Shown here: positions 1-8,044 of the stretch, piece by piece
How positions within the stretch are numbered: the first letter of the stretch is position 1
How the letters are laid out: every line of letters starts with the position of its first letter
Source of the DNA: Sellimonas caecigallum
GTDB lineage: Bacteria > Bacillota > Clostridia > Lachnospirales > Lachnospiraceae
Length of the DNA: 64,000 nt
Assembly (NCBI RefSeq): GCF_019754295.1
Contig: NZ_VIRV01000001.1
Location: 186,001-250,000 of the forward strand
Direction: 5' to 3'
Notes under the pieces: model-generated
Seen by the model: the letters and a program-made list of their open reading frames with translations, nothing else
Database searches by the model: none
Told to the model about the DNA's origin: nothing
Position numbers and translations under genes: made by a program

Positions 1-1031
1 AGGGTAATATCTGCCATGCCTTCCAAAAGCTGGGATACTCCTTCCTGTCCGGAAACAAAATTGCCCAGTGAATAGTACACAAGCATATTTTTTCCGTCCG
101 GACGGGCTACTGTGCCGTAAGGGCGAATCACATGAGGATGTGCACAGATCGTAATATCCACGCCTTGTTCTGCGAGAAAATCGATCCTCTGCTGGGTCGC
201 ATTGTCTACATCATTTTTGTACTCTACACCAGTGTGAAGGAAAACGATGACTACATCGGCTTCCTCTTTTGCTTTCGCCACATCTGCCTTTACTGTTTCT
301 TCATCGTAGACATCTACCGCATAGGACTCATTTTCCGGTACCATTGCACCGATATTGATCAACGTGGTGTAGTTGATCATAGCAATCTTAAAGTTCTTCT
401 CTTTGATGATCTGAACCCTGTTCTTATCCTGATCTTCCTGGCTGTCATGTATGCCAAGAACTGGAATATCCGGATGACTATCCCTCCAGAAACTAAGCGA
501 CTCTGAAATTCCTTTGCTTCCCTTGTCGTACGAGTGGTTCGTCGCCATGGTTACAACATCAAATCCAGCATTCACAAGAGCATCTCCTGCTTCCAGCGGC
601 GTGCCAAAAGTCGGATACCCGCTCGTGTCCTCATCGTCGTCTACAAGAGGCACCTCCTGATTGACAATGGCTATATCTGCTTTCTCTATTTCTTTCTTTA
701 CATTTTCATAAAGAAAATCATAATTCCATCCGCCATTTTCCAGTTTCCCCTGGGCAAGGACCGTATCATGGTACAGATTATCCCCCACCGCCATGAGACG
801 AAGTGTATTATTTTCCTTTTCTTCCGCAGCCTGCTTTTTTTCCTGTTCCGCTTTTTCCCTTGCCGCCGTTTCCGCCGCCTTGTTCTGACAGGATCTTACA
901 GATGCAAAGATCACAATGATCAATATGATCACGATTGCGGCTGCAGCCAGCATAAGTCTTTGCCTCATAACCTGTTTTTTCCGCTTTTTTGCAAGCATCT
1001 GCTTTCTCTTCCTGCGTTCTTTCTCATCCAC
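1..1031 (-). CDS. CapA family protein (metallophosphatase-like), partial at the window edge
   Basis: The 3' part runs off the window. The protein belongs to the PGA_cap/CapA family, a calcineurin-like metallophosphoesterase fold linked to poly-gamma-glutamate or cell-surface polymer handling; the substrate here is unknown. Visible: a very basic N-terminus (KRKQ, KKRKKQ), one membrane segment at about residues 27-44, a Glu/Lys linker, then the family motifs AVGDNLYHD, NQEVPL, ATNHSYDKG and CAHPHVIRP, which carry the metal-binding Asp, Asn and His residues. Start chosen at GTG 1031, with GAGGG about 8 bases upstream; an in-frame ATG at 998 is the alternative. The topology suggests a membrane-anchored enzyme facing outwards. 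Family call is secure, role is not. Confidence 0.85.
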   Translation of the reverse strand, partial: MDEKERRKRKQMLAKKRKKQVMRQRLMLAAAAIVIILIIVIFASVRSCQNKAAETAAREKAEQEKKQAAEEKENNTLRLMAVGDNLYHDTVLAQGKLENGGWNYDFLYENVKKEIEKADIAIVNQEVPLVDDDEDTSGYPTFGTPLEAGDALVNAGFDVVTMATNHSYDKGSKGISESLSFWRDSHPDIPVLGIHDSQEDQDKNRVQIIKEKNFKIAMINYTTLINIGAMVPENESYAVDVYDEETVKADVAKAKEEADVVIVFLHTGVEYKNDVDNATQQRIDFLAEQGVDITICAHPHVIRPYGTVARPDGKNMLVYYSLGNFVSGQEGVSQLLEGMADIT

Positions 1032-1128
1032 AGCAAATTCCCTCTTTTCTCTTCTGTAAATTTTTTACATTTATCCGTACATATCTTACAAACCAGTATA
1101 TCATATTCGCGGCAAATAGGCACTATCT

Positions 1129-1160
1129 AAAAAGAGAACCTGAAACCAGATTCTCTTTTT
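1129..1160. terminator. Bidirectional hairpin terminator after hicB
   Basis: Inverted repeat AAAAAGAGAA-CTG / CAG-TTCTCTTTTT with a short loop and T-runs on both sides. It lies immediately past the hicB stop and separates hicB from the capA-like promoter region. Confidence 0.8.
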
Positions 1161-1165
1161 CCTTC

Positions 1166-1564
1166 TTATTTACTGATATTCAATTTATTCATCAATGCCT
1201 CCTGAAGAACCTGTGAAAAATTCACTCCCATAGCAGTTGCTTCTTCATTCAGCCATTCCGGAATACTAAGTGTCTTTTTTACCGCCCTGGAATTATGCTT
1301 CTTCTGATACTCCAGCATATCAAATTCCACGATTACTAATGTTCCATCATCTAGGCATATTTTGTCAATTTCAGTCGGTTGTGGAATAACTTCTCCTTCC
1401 TTCTTCCTGCTTTTCAACGCAAGCCCCATTGCCTCCACGGCCATTTCGTAAGCCTGTGGCATATCGTCTCCTTCTGTGAAGCATTCCGGGAAATCAGGAA
1501 AAGTTACCCAAAATCCACCCTCTTCTGCTTTATGAAATACTGCTGGATAAAATAACTTATTCAT
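1166..1564 (-). CDS. hicB: HicB family antitoxin
   Basis: 132-residue antitoxin of a type II HicAB pair. The N-terminal half (YPAVFHKAEEGGFWVTF, then FPDFPECFTEGD, EMAVEAMGLAL) is the partly degenerate RNase H-like HicB fold that masks the HicA active site. The C-terminal part (KKTLSIPEWLNEEA, NFSQVLQEAL) resembles a ribbon-helix-helix DNA-binding domain, consistent with autoregulation. Start placed at ATG 1564, with GGAGG about 8 bases upstream; a GTG five codons earlier overlaps that site and is less likely. Co-transcribed 36 bases downstream of hicA in the usual toxin-first order. Confidence 0.9.
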   Translation of the reverse strand: MNKLFYPAVFHKAEEGGFWVTFPDFPECFTEGDDMPQAYEMAVEAMGLALKSRKKEGEVIPQPTEIDKICLDDGTLVIVEFDMLEYQKKHNSRAVKKTLSIPEWLNEEATAMGVNFSQVLQEALMNKLNISK

Positions 1565-1600
1565 ACGTGATACCTCCACTACATATCTTAGGCACAGGGC

Positions 1601-1789
1601 CTATTTCAGCCCTGCCTGTTTCAGTATTGCCTGCTCCAGCCCTTTTTTCATGGCTTTGGAGTGATAAGGAACGATTACCGTTCTTCCTGTTGCGGAATTT
1701 TTCAGCTTTACATGTGAACCATTCTGACTCACTTCCTCAAATCCGCTTTTCTTGAGATGTTTGATCATCTCTTTCGGCGTCATTGGCAT
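1601..1789 (-). CDS. hicA: HicA family toxin (mRNA interferase)
   Basis: 62 residues, usual HicA length. The family folds as a double-stranded RNA-binding-like domain that cleaves mRNA with a single catalytic histidine. Visible: N-terminal helix MTPKEMIKHLKKSGF, then NGSHVKLKN with the expected histidine at residue 26, then TVIVPYHSKAMKKGLEQAIL and KQAGL. All conserved features are present, so the toxin looks active. It is the first gene of the hicAB operon, behind the promoter at 1821-1849. Confidence 0.92.
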   Translation of the reverse strand: MPMTPKEMIKHLKKSGFEEVSQNGSHVKLKNSATGRTVIVPYHSKAMKKGLEQAILKQAGLK

Positions 1790-1820
1790 CTTTTGTATCT
1801 CCTTTCCTTATCATGTTTCT

Positions 1821-1870
1821 ATAATATCACGTATTCTTACGTATGTCAATATTTTACGTAATTTTACGTA
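1821..1870 (-). promoter_or_regulatory. hicAB promoter with iterated TACGTAA operator sites
   Basis: On the minus strand TTGACA (1844-1849) and TATTAT (1821-1826) are separated by exactly 17 bases, a near-consensus sigma-A promoter pointing at hicA. Copies of TACGTAA lie at 1864-1870, 1854-1860 and 1837-1843, with a partial TACGTG at 1828-1833; the 1837-1843 and 1828-1833 sites lie in and next to the -35/-10 spacer. Inference: operator for HicB or HicAB autorepression. Confidence 0.75.
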
Positions 1871-1915
1871 TTATCTTGCCTTTCCAGACTGCTTAATGAA
1901 TGGAAAAATTAAAAT

Positions 1916-1947
1916 AAGCGGCACTCTGTTTTTACAAAGTACCGCTT
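1916..1947 (-). terminator. Terminator downstream of the GGGtGRT gene
   Basis: AAGCGG-TACTTTG / CAGAGTG-CCGCTT stem of about 13 pairs (some G-U) with a TAAAAA-type loop, followed on the minus strand by a T-rich stretch. It ends the operon at 2063-3786. Confidence 0.7.
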
Positions 1948-2062
1948 AAGATTAACAAATGACTATTAACAAATAATGTACAAATAGTATACAAATGTAC
2001 TAGTATTTTCTACTCTTTGTTAATTTTAACTACTTCTATAAATCCCGAAAATACGGCATTTA

Positions 2063-3073
2063 TTAGAACTTTCCTTCTTTAGCAGCTTCCTCAATGGCAA
2101 CTGCAACAGCTACTGTCATACCAACCATCGGGTTGTTTCCTGCTCCGATGAGACCCATCATTTCTACGTGAGCCGGTACGGAAGAGGATCCTGCAAACTG
2201 TGCGTCAGAATGCATACGTCCAAGTGTGTCTGTCATACCGTAGGAAGCCGGTCCTGCTGCCATGTTGTCCGGGTGAAGAGTACGTCCTGTACCGCCGCCG
2301 GATGCTACAGAGAAGTATTTCTTTCCTGCTTCTACGCATTCTTTTTTGTATGTACCTGCAACTGGATGCTGGAAACGTGTCGGGTTTGTAGAGTTACCTG
2401 TGATGGATACGTCTACTCCTTCTTTCCACATGATGGCAACACCTTCACGAACATCGTTTGCTCCGTAGCAGTTTACTTTGGAACGAAGTCCATTTGAGTA
2501 AGATGTACGGGATACTTCTTTGAGTTCGCCTGTGTAATAATCATATTCAGTCTGTACGTATGTGAATCCATTGATTCTGGAAATGATCTTTGCAGCATCT
2601 TTTCCAAGACCGTTCAGGATAACACGAAGCGGTTTTTTACGTACTTTGTTTGCTTTTTCTGCAATACCGATAGCACCTTCTGCCGCTGCAAAAGACTCAT
2701 GTCCTGCAAGGAATGCGAAACAGTCTGTCTCTTCTTCCAGAAGCATTTTTCCGAGGTTACCATGTCCAAGACCTACTTTTCTCTGATCTGCTACAGATCC
2801 CGGAATACAGAAAGCCTGAAGTCCTTCACCGATCGCTGCCGCTGCATCTGCTGCTCTTTTGCATCCTTTTTTGATTGCGATCGCTGCACCTACGATGTAA
2901 GCCCAGCAAGCATTTTCAAAACAGATCGGCTGAATGCCTTTTACCTGGTTGTAAACGTCCAGACCGGCATCTTTTGTGATCTTTTCTGCTTCTTCGATGG
3001 AAGCGATTCCATAGCTGTTTAATACAGCATTGATTTTATCAATTCGTCTTTCATATGATTCAAATAAAGCCAT
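2063..3073 (-). CDS. GGGtGRT protein (function unknown)
   Basis: 336 residues, the family named after its glycine-rich motif. Here SGGGTGRTLHPDN sits at about residue 258-270, followed by PASYGMTDTLGRMHSDAQF, MMGLIGAGNNPMVGMTVAV and a short acidic tail. An internal stretch (VRKKPLRVILNGLGKDAAK) looks like a nucleotide-binding-type beta-strand and loop, but no enzyme activity can be assigned from sequence. The gene follows the IscU-like scaffold gene by 20 bases, and this pairing is recurrent in Clostridia as far as I know, which suggests a shared iron-sulfur role. No signal peptide or membrane segment, so probably cytosolic. Family call confident; function open. Confidence 0.85.
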   Translation of the reverse strand: MALFESYERRIDKINAVLNSYGIASIEEAEKITKDAGLDVYNQVKGIQPICFENACWAYIVGAAIAIKKGCKRAADAAAAIGEGLQAFCIPGSVADQRKVGLGHGNLGKMLLEEETDCFAFLAGHESFAAAEGAIGIAEKANKVRKKPLRVILNGLGKDAAKIISRINGFTYVQTEYDYYTGELKEVSRTSYSNGLRSKVNCYGANDVREGVAIMWKEGVDVSITGNSTNPTRFQHPVAGTYKKECVEAGKKYFSVASGGGTGRTLHPDNMAAGPASYGMTDTLGRMHSDAQFAGSSSVPAHVEMMGLIGAGNNPMVGMTVAVAVAIEEAAKEGKF

Positions 3074-3093
3074 TTCTAAAGTCCTCCTCTCGC

Positions 3094-3786
3094 CTATTCC
3101 TGTCTTGGGTCGATGATCTTCACTGCATCATCCACACGGCCATACTGTCCCTGTGCTTTTTCCCATGCTTCGTTCGGTGTATCGCCTTTCTTGATGAAAT
3201 CTGTGAATTTTCCGAGGCTTACGAACTTGTAGCCAATGATTTCATTGTTTTCATCCAGTGCGATTCCTGTAACGTATCCTTCTGCCATTTCCAGGTAACG
3301 TGGTCCTTTTGCAAGTGTTCCGTACATAGTTCCAACCTGAGAACGAAGACCTTTTCCTAAATCTTCCAGACCTGCTCCAATCGGAAGTCCATCTTCAGAG
3401 AATGCACTCTGTGTACGTCCGTAAACGATCTGAAGGAATAATTCTCTCATCGCTGTGTTGATAGCATCACATACAAGGTCTGTATTTAATGCTTCGAGAA
3501 TTGTTTTTCCCGGAAGGATTTCAGAAGCCATAGCTGCTGAATGTGTCATACCGGAGCATCCGATCGTTTCTACCAGTGCTTCCTGAATGATTCCGTCTTT
3601 TACATTCAGTGTAAGTTTACATGTTCCCTGCTGCGGAGCACACCAGCCTACACCATGTGTCAAACCGGAAATATCTTTGATTTCTTTTGCCTGTACCCAT
3701 TTTGCTTCTTCTGGGATCGGCGCTGGTCCGTGATTTGCGCCCTGAGCAACCGGGCACATCATTTCTACTTCGTGTGAATAAATCAT
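3094..3786 (-). CDS. Iron-sulfur cluster assembly scaffold-like protein (IscU/NifU-N related)
   Basis: 230 residues, longer than classical IscU (about 130). Recognisable segments: HGVGWCAPQQGTCKLTL (residues about 47-63), then VETIGCSGMTHSAAMASE, which corresponds to the IscU cysteine-containing loop, then LNTDLVCDAINTAMRELFLQ. Three cysteines (about 52, 59 and 76) could form a cluster site; I infer this from position only. The C-terminal half (YVTGIALDENNEIIGYKFV, KKGDTPNEAWEKAQGQYG) is specific to the subgroup paired with GGGtGRT proteins. No cysteine desulfurase gene lies nearby, so the pair is probably not the general cluster-assembly machinery. First gene of the two-gene operon. Confidence 0.8.
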   Translation of the reverse strand: MIYSHEVEMMCPVAQGANHGPAPIPEEAKWVQAKEIKDISGLTHGVGWCAPQQGTCKLTLNVKDGIIQEALVETIGCSGMTHSAAMASEILPGKTILEALNTDLVCDAINTAMRELFLQIVYGRTQSAFSEDGLPIGAGLEDLGKGLRSQVGTMYGTLAKGPRYLEMAEGYVTGIALDENNEIIGYKFVSLGKFTDFIKKGDTPNEAWEKAQGQYGRVDDAVKIIDPRQE

Positions 3787-3926
3787 CTTAAAGGACTCCT
3801 TTCAACTATGTGTATTCTTTCCTACGGACTGTCTTCCTGCGTCAGCCCGTATTCACGTTAATTTTCTCACAAATCTCTCTTCCCGTCAATTAGCTACTTA
3901 CACAAAAAACGGCTTTTTCGACAGGT

Positions 3927-5189
3927 TTATGCATGCAGAAGTGCTTCCCTGAGAAGGATCAATCCGCGCGCTACGGCATACTCTCTGTTCTTCTCTCTGT
4001 TTCCGGTAAACTGGTATTTTTCGACAACTGTGTTTCCCCGGACACAGCATCCGATATAGACGAGTCCTACCGGTTTTTCTTCTGTTCCTCCGTCCGGACC
4101 TGCGATACCCGTGACTGCAATAGATGCATCTGCCCCTGTCGCCTGACAGGCGCCTCTTGCCATGGCTTCCGCTGTCTCCCGGCTGACTGCACCGTGTGCT
4201 TTCAGTATCCCGTGCGGCACTCCGAGAATCTTTTCTTTTGCTTCGTTTGAGTATGTGACATGCGCCTCGTTTAACACTTCGGACGCTCCCGGCACATTGA
4301 TGATACGGCCGGACAAAAGTCCTCCTGTACAAGATTCTGCCGTCGTAACTGTCATCTTCTTTTCTTTTAGCAGCTGCACAACAGCCTGCTCCAGTGTCAC
4401 TTCTTCTTTTGTCGTATAGACATGATCTCCGAATCTGCGCAGAAGTTCATCGACCAATGGACGCATAAGTTCCTGTGCTGTCTTCTCATCTTTTGCCTTT
4501 GCGGTCACGCGGAAGTGGACTTCTCCTGTCTTTGCATACGGTGCAAGTGTTGGGTTGGACTGGGCGTCCATCAGATCAGCCACCATTGTCTCCGCCCGGC
4601 TTTCCCCTATGGAGCAGACTTTTACCATACACGAATAGATCCCATCCGGCTGTAGTTTGCCCAGGTAAGGAGCAATCTGCCTGTCAAACATCGGTATGCA
4701 CTCGTTCGGCGGTCCTGGTATCAGAATCGCCATCTTTCCGGCATACTCTGTCCCTTCCTCCCCGGTAATGATAAGCCCCGGCGCTGTGCCGTTGGCATTT
4801 TCCACCACTTTTGCCCCCTCCGGGACAAGGGCCTGCTTCCAGTTATTCTCCGTGATCTTGTGACCAGAATGATTCTTCTGAAAGAAATCCATGATCCGTT
4901 CTTTCGTATGAAGGTCTTCGTAAAGTTTTTTCCCAAACACCTTTGCCGTCACTTCTTTTGTCAAGTCATCCTTTGTAGGCCCAAGTCCTCCTGTAAGGAT
5001 TACCACATCCGAACGTCCAAGTGCGCGGCGTATCGTCTCTTCCATGCGTTCTTCGTTGTCCCCTACCGAATTCTGGTAATATAAAGACAAACCCAGCAGA
5101 GCACATTTCTCTGCCAGGTAAGCTGCATTGGTATTCACGATATTGCCGAGCAGGATTTCGGTCCCTACAGAAATCAGCTCTGCAACCAT
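3927..5189 (-). CDS. cinA: CinA-type bifunctional protein (competence/damage-inducible protein A)
   Basis: 420 residues, full length. The N-terminal MoaB/MogA-like domain (1-170) carries VGTEILLGN and GGLGPTKDD (66-75) and is the COG1058 ADP-ribose pyrophosphatase-type domain. The C-terminal domain (about 265-415) carries TTAESCTGG (282-290), the nicotinamide-nucleotide amidase (PncC) signature with its catalytic serine, and VTGIAGPDGG. Together these are thought to salvage or clear damaged pyridine nucleotides. Starts one base after the pgsA stop and is the last gene of the yicC-to-cinA operon, where pgsA-cinA is the classical Firmicutes order (recA does not follow here). Confidence 0.93.
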   Translation of the reverse strand: MVAELISVGTEILLGNIVNTNAAYLAEKCALLGLSLYYQNSVGDNEERMEETIRRALGRSDVVILTGGLGPTKDDLTKEVTAKVFGKKLYEDLHTKERIMDFFQKNHSGHKITENNWKQALVPEGAKVVENANGTAPGLIITGEEGTEYAGKMAILIPGPPNECIPMFDRQIAPYLGKLQPDGIYSCMVKVCSIGESRAETMVADLMDAQSNPTLAPYAKTGEVHFRVTAKAKDEKTAQELMRPLVDELLRRFGDHVYTTKEEVTLEQAVVQLLKEKKMTVTTAESCTGGLLSGRIINVPGASEVLNEAHVTYSNEAKEKILGVPHGILKAHGAVSRETAEAMARGACQATGADASIAVTGIAGPDGGTEEKPVGLVYIGCCVRGNTVVEKYQFTGNREKNREYAVARGLILLREALLHA

Positions 5190-5190
5190 G

Positions 5191-5736
5191 TTACATACCT
5201 CCCTTTGTCAACACTTCTTTGTTCTTTGCGATATAATCGATCAATGATACGACTGTAAGAATCAGCGCCAGGTATATCAGCACTGTCTCGATTGTCTGAG
5301 CCACGCCACCAGGAAGATCCAGGATCAGGAAAATGATCATGAACATCTGGGATACAGTCTTAAATTTTCCCCAGTAGCTTGCCGCGATCACAATACCATT
5401 ATCGGATGCCACAAGGCGGAATCCGCTGATGATGAATTCCCGGCTGATGATCACGATGACGATCCATGCCGGCAGTTTGTCCATCGGGATCAGGCAGATC
5501 ATGGCAGATCCGACAAGGAGCTTGTCCGCCAATGGATCCATAAATTTCCCAAAATTTGTTACAAGATTGTATTTTCTGGCAATCTTTCCGTCCAACATAT
5601 CGGTAAGACTTGCCACACAGAAAATTGCAAGCGCAATGTAGTTGCTGTAATCTCCTCCAATGTCCGTCAGCATGAAAACGACGAAAAACGGAATCATGAT
5701 CACACGCAGCACCGTCAGTTTGTTTGGCAGATTCAT
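5191..5736 (-). CDS. pgsA: CDP-diacylglycerol--glycerol-3-phosphate 3-phosphatidyltransferase
   Basis: 181 residues. Makes phosphatidylglycerol phosphate at the membrane, the committed step to phosphatidylglycerol and cardiolipin. The CDP-alcohol phosphotransferase motif DG-x2-AR-x8-G-x3-D-x3-D is intact (D49, G50, A53, R54, G63, D67, D71). Several hydrophobic segments (about 8-24, 31-46, 75-95, 150-170) fit an integral membrane enzyme. Starts one base after the rimO stop and is followed at one base by cinA, so it is tightly coupled in the operon. Confidence 0.94.
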   Translation of the reverse strand: MNLPNKLTVLRVIMIPFFVVFMLTDIGGDYSNYIALAIFCVASLTDMLDGKIARKYNLVTNFGKFMDPLADKLLVGSAMICLIPMDKLPAWIVIVIISREFIISGFRLVASDNGIVIAASYWGKFKTVSQMFMIIFLILDLPGGVAQTIETVLIYLALILTVVSLIDYIAKNKEVLTKGGM

Positions 5737-5737
5737 T

Positions 5738-7060
5738 TTACATCAACTCTCCTATCAAATCGTATTCACATGCACCTGTCACTTTCACTTTCGCAAAATC
5801 TCCGGACATCAGTTCTTCATCTGTATTGACAAAAATCAGTCCGTCCACATTCGGTGCATCTTTGTAAGTTCTCCCTACATAAGCATTTTCATCTGCTACT
5901 TTTCCCTCGATCATGACGAGCATTTCTTTTCCGATCATACTCTCTGCCTGTTCAAAAGCGATTTCCTGCTGAAGTTCCATCAGCTCTGCCTGCCTGTCCT
6001 CCTTGACACTTTCCTCGATCTGGTCTGGCATAACAGCTGCAGGAGTGTCTTCTTCCGGCGAATAAGTAAAGACTCCCAGGCGGTCAAATTCCATCTCGTC
6101 GACAAAGTCCATCAGTTCTTCATGCTGATCCTGTGTCTCGCCCGGGAACCCTGTGATAAGCGTCGTCCGGATCGCGATATCAGGGATCTCTTTTCTGAGC
6201 CTTTCGATGATCTGAATCAGCTCCTCCTTCGACGTTCTTCTGCCCATCCGCTTTAAGATACCGTCACTTGCATGCTGGATCGGAAGATCCAGATAGTGGC
6301 AGATCTTCTGTTCTTCTTTGATAACCTGGATCAGCTCTTCCGTGATTTCTTCCGGATAACAGTAAAGGATCCGGATCCAGCGGATACCGCTGATCTTGCA
6401 CAGATTCCGAAGAAGTTCCGGCAGTTTTTTCTCTCCGTAGATGTCTTTTCCGTAAAGCGTCGTCTCCTGGGCCACAAGGATGAGCTCTTTGACCCCGTCC
6501 TCCGCCAGCTGCCGTGCCTCTTTTAGGAGGCGCTCCATCGGAACACTCCGGAAGTTCCCTCTGATCTTCGGAATGATGCAGTACGTACAGTGTTTGTCAC
6601 ATCCCTCCGCAATCTTCAGGTACGCGTAGTGACCTCCTGTCGTCACAAGTCTGTGGGTATCTACCTCCGGCAGAGCATCCAGCGACTCCATCTTCAAATA
6701 GGAATGCCCTTTCAGCGCCTCATCCACAGCATCCAGAATGTGATCGTAAGAAGCTGTTCCAAGGACAGCATCTACTTCCGGGATCTCCGTGATGATCTCT
6801 TCTTTATAGCGCTCTGCCATACATCCGGTAACGATCAGCGCCTTCAACGTGCCGGAATGTTTGTATTCTGCCATCTGCAGGATTGTCTCCACGCTTTCTT
6901 CCTTCGCATCGTGGATAAAACAGCAAGTATTCACAATAATGATATCTGCCTTGTCTTCTTCCTCCACCATCTGATACCCTCTGGATGCCAGCATCCCGAT
7001 CATCACTTCAGAGTCTGCAAGGTTTTTATCACATCCAAGTGATACAAATAAGATATTCAT
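5738..7060 (-). CDS. rimO: Ribosomal protein S12 methylthiotransferase RimO
   Basis: 440 residues. Radical SAM enzyme that adds a methylthio group to an aspartate of ribosomal protein S12. Three parts are visible: an N-terminal UPF0004 domain with Cys10, Cys46 and Cys80 for one 4Fe-4S cluster; a radical SAM core with CDKHCTYC (154-161) for the second; and a C-terminal TRAM domain (about 372-438). The opening MNILFVSLGCDKNLADSE is characteristic of RimO rather than MiaB. Operon with rpoZ and gmk upstream and pgsA downstream. Confidence 0.95.
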   Translation of the reverse strand: MNILFVSLGCDKNLADSEVMIGMLASRGYQMVEEEDKADIIIVNTCCFIHDAKEESVETILQMAEYKHSGTLKALIVTGCMAERYKEEIITEIPEVDAVLGTASYDHILDAVDEALKGHSYLKMESLDALPEVDTHRLVTTGGHYAYLKIAEGCDKHCTYCIIPKIRGNFRSVPMERLLKEARQLAEDGVKELILVAQETTLYGKDIYGEKKLPELLRNLCKISGIRWIRILYCYPEEITEELIQVIKEEQKICHYLDLPIQHASDGILKRMGRRTSKEELIQIIERLRKEIPDIAIRTTLITGFPGETQDQHEELMDFVDEMEFDRLGVFTYSPEEDTPAAVMPDQIEESVKEDRQAELMELQQEIAFEQAESMIGKEMLVMIEGKVADENAYVGRTYKDAPNVDGLIFVNTDEELMSGDFAKVKVTGACEYDLIGELM

Positions 7061-7131
7061 GTACTCTCTCCTGACATTTCATGAGGCAGATACTTAACCA
7101 AAAAGCACCTGCCTCTTTTTCCATTTGTTTC

Positions 7132-7377
7132 TTATTCTTCTTCGGAATCTTCTCCGAGTATTTTCAATTTGGCATTGTTCATCTCATCGATCGCGATGGA
7201 AAGCGGCTTTTCTCCGTCTTTCGCCGGCACGAGCGGATCTGCGTGATCGATCAGCTGTCTTGCCCGTTTTGCTGTAGCCAGCACGATAGAGTAACGGCTG
7301 TTGACGATCTTTGTCTCGCCTTCTTCAACGTCCTGATTTACTACCTTCATTAAATCTGTGTAAGATGGATGCAGCAT
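7132..7377 (-). CDS. rpoZ: DNA-directed RNA polymerase subunit omega
   Basis: 81 residues. Omega helps fold the beta' subunit. The start MLHPSYTDLM, followed by NSRYSIVLATAKRARQLID, is the family core. The tail is acidic. Placed between gmk and rimO, 24 bases after the gmk stop; the gmk-rpoZ neighbourhood is conserved across bacteria and supports the call despite the small size. Confidence 0.93.
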   Translation of the reverse strand: MLHPSYTDLMKVVNQDVEEGETKIVNSRYSIVLATAKRARQLIDHADPLVPAKDGEKPLSIAIDEMNNAKLKILGEDSEEE

Positions 7378-7401
7378 AACATCGTTCTCCTTTCAAATTC
7401 C

Positions 7402-8022
7402 TTAAAGTTCTCCGAGTTCTTTTCGTATTCTTTCTATGGACTCCGCATTTCTCACTGTCTTCTTCTTCTCGCTCTGGATCACTGCGTGCAGATCATCCAC
7501 ACATGTCTCCAGCTCGTCATTGACGATAAAGTAATCGTAAGCCTCGATTCCATCCGCCTCTTCTTTAGCTCTGGAAAGTCTGCCTTCGATGACATCCATC
7601 GTCTCGGTCCCTCTTCCAACAAGTCTGCGTTTCAGCTCCGCTGCATTCGGAGGCGTGATAAAAATCAGAAGTGTCTCCGGAAATTTTTCTTTTACTTTCA
7701 AAGCGCCCTGGATCTCAATCTCCAGTATCACATCTTTTCCGGCGGCCAACTGCTCCTCCACATAAGAGCGCGGTGTCCCATAATAATTGTCAACATATCT
7801 AGCATACTCTATTAACTCGTCTTGTGCAATCATTTTTTCAAATTCTTCTGTTTCTTTGAAAAAATATTCTCTTCCGTCCTGCTCGCCTTCTCTTGGCTTT
7901 CTCGTAGTAGCAGAAATGGAAAGAGCGTAATTGTCATATTTTTCCATAAGCCTTTTCATCACAGTTCCTTTGCCAGCTCCGGAAAATCCGGACAATACGA
8001 TCAAAATCCCCTTCTGATCCAT
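7402..8022 (-). CDS. gmk: Guanylate kinase
   Basis: 206 residues, standard length. Phosphorylates GMP to GDP with ATP. P-loop SGFSGAGKGT near residues 11-20; GMP-binding region SATTRKPREGE and DGREYFF; lid region with RLSRAKEE. Sits 22 bases after yicC and before rpoZ. In many Firmicutes a remA (DUF370) gene lies between yicC and gmk; it is absent here. Confidence 0.96.
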   Translation of the reverse strand: MDQKGILIVLSGFSGAGKGTVMKRLMEKYDNYALSISATTRKPREGEQDGREYFFKETEEFEKMIAQDELIEYARYVDNYYGTPRSYVEEQLAAGKDVILEIEIQGALKVKEKFPETLLIFITPPNAAELKRRLVGRGTETMDVIEGRLSRAKEEADGIEAYDYFIVNDELETCVDDLHAVIQSEKKKTVRNAESIERIRKELGEL

Positions 8023-8044
8023 AGTCTTCTTCCTCTCATCTCTC

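Noticed and set aside
534-1130. Plus-strand open frame antisense to the CapA-like gene
   Set aside because: Shadow of the minus-strand coding sequence; no ribosome binding site or family match.
7085-7128. Hairpin GAGGCAG / CTGCCTC between rpoZ and rimO
   Set aside because: Its T-run faces the plus strand, where no gene ends, and the loop is 20 bases; it may only be an operon hairpin.
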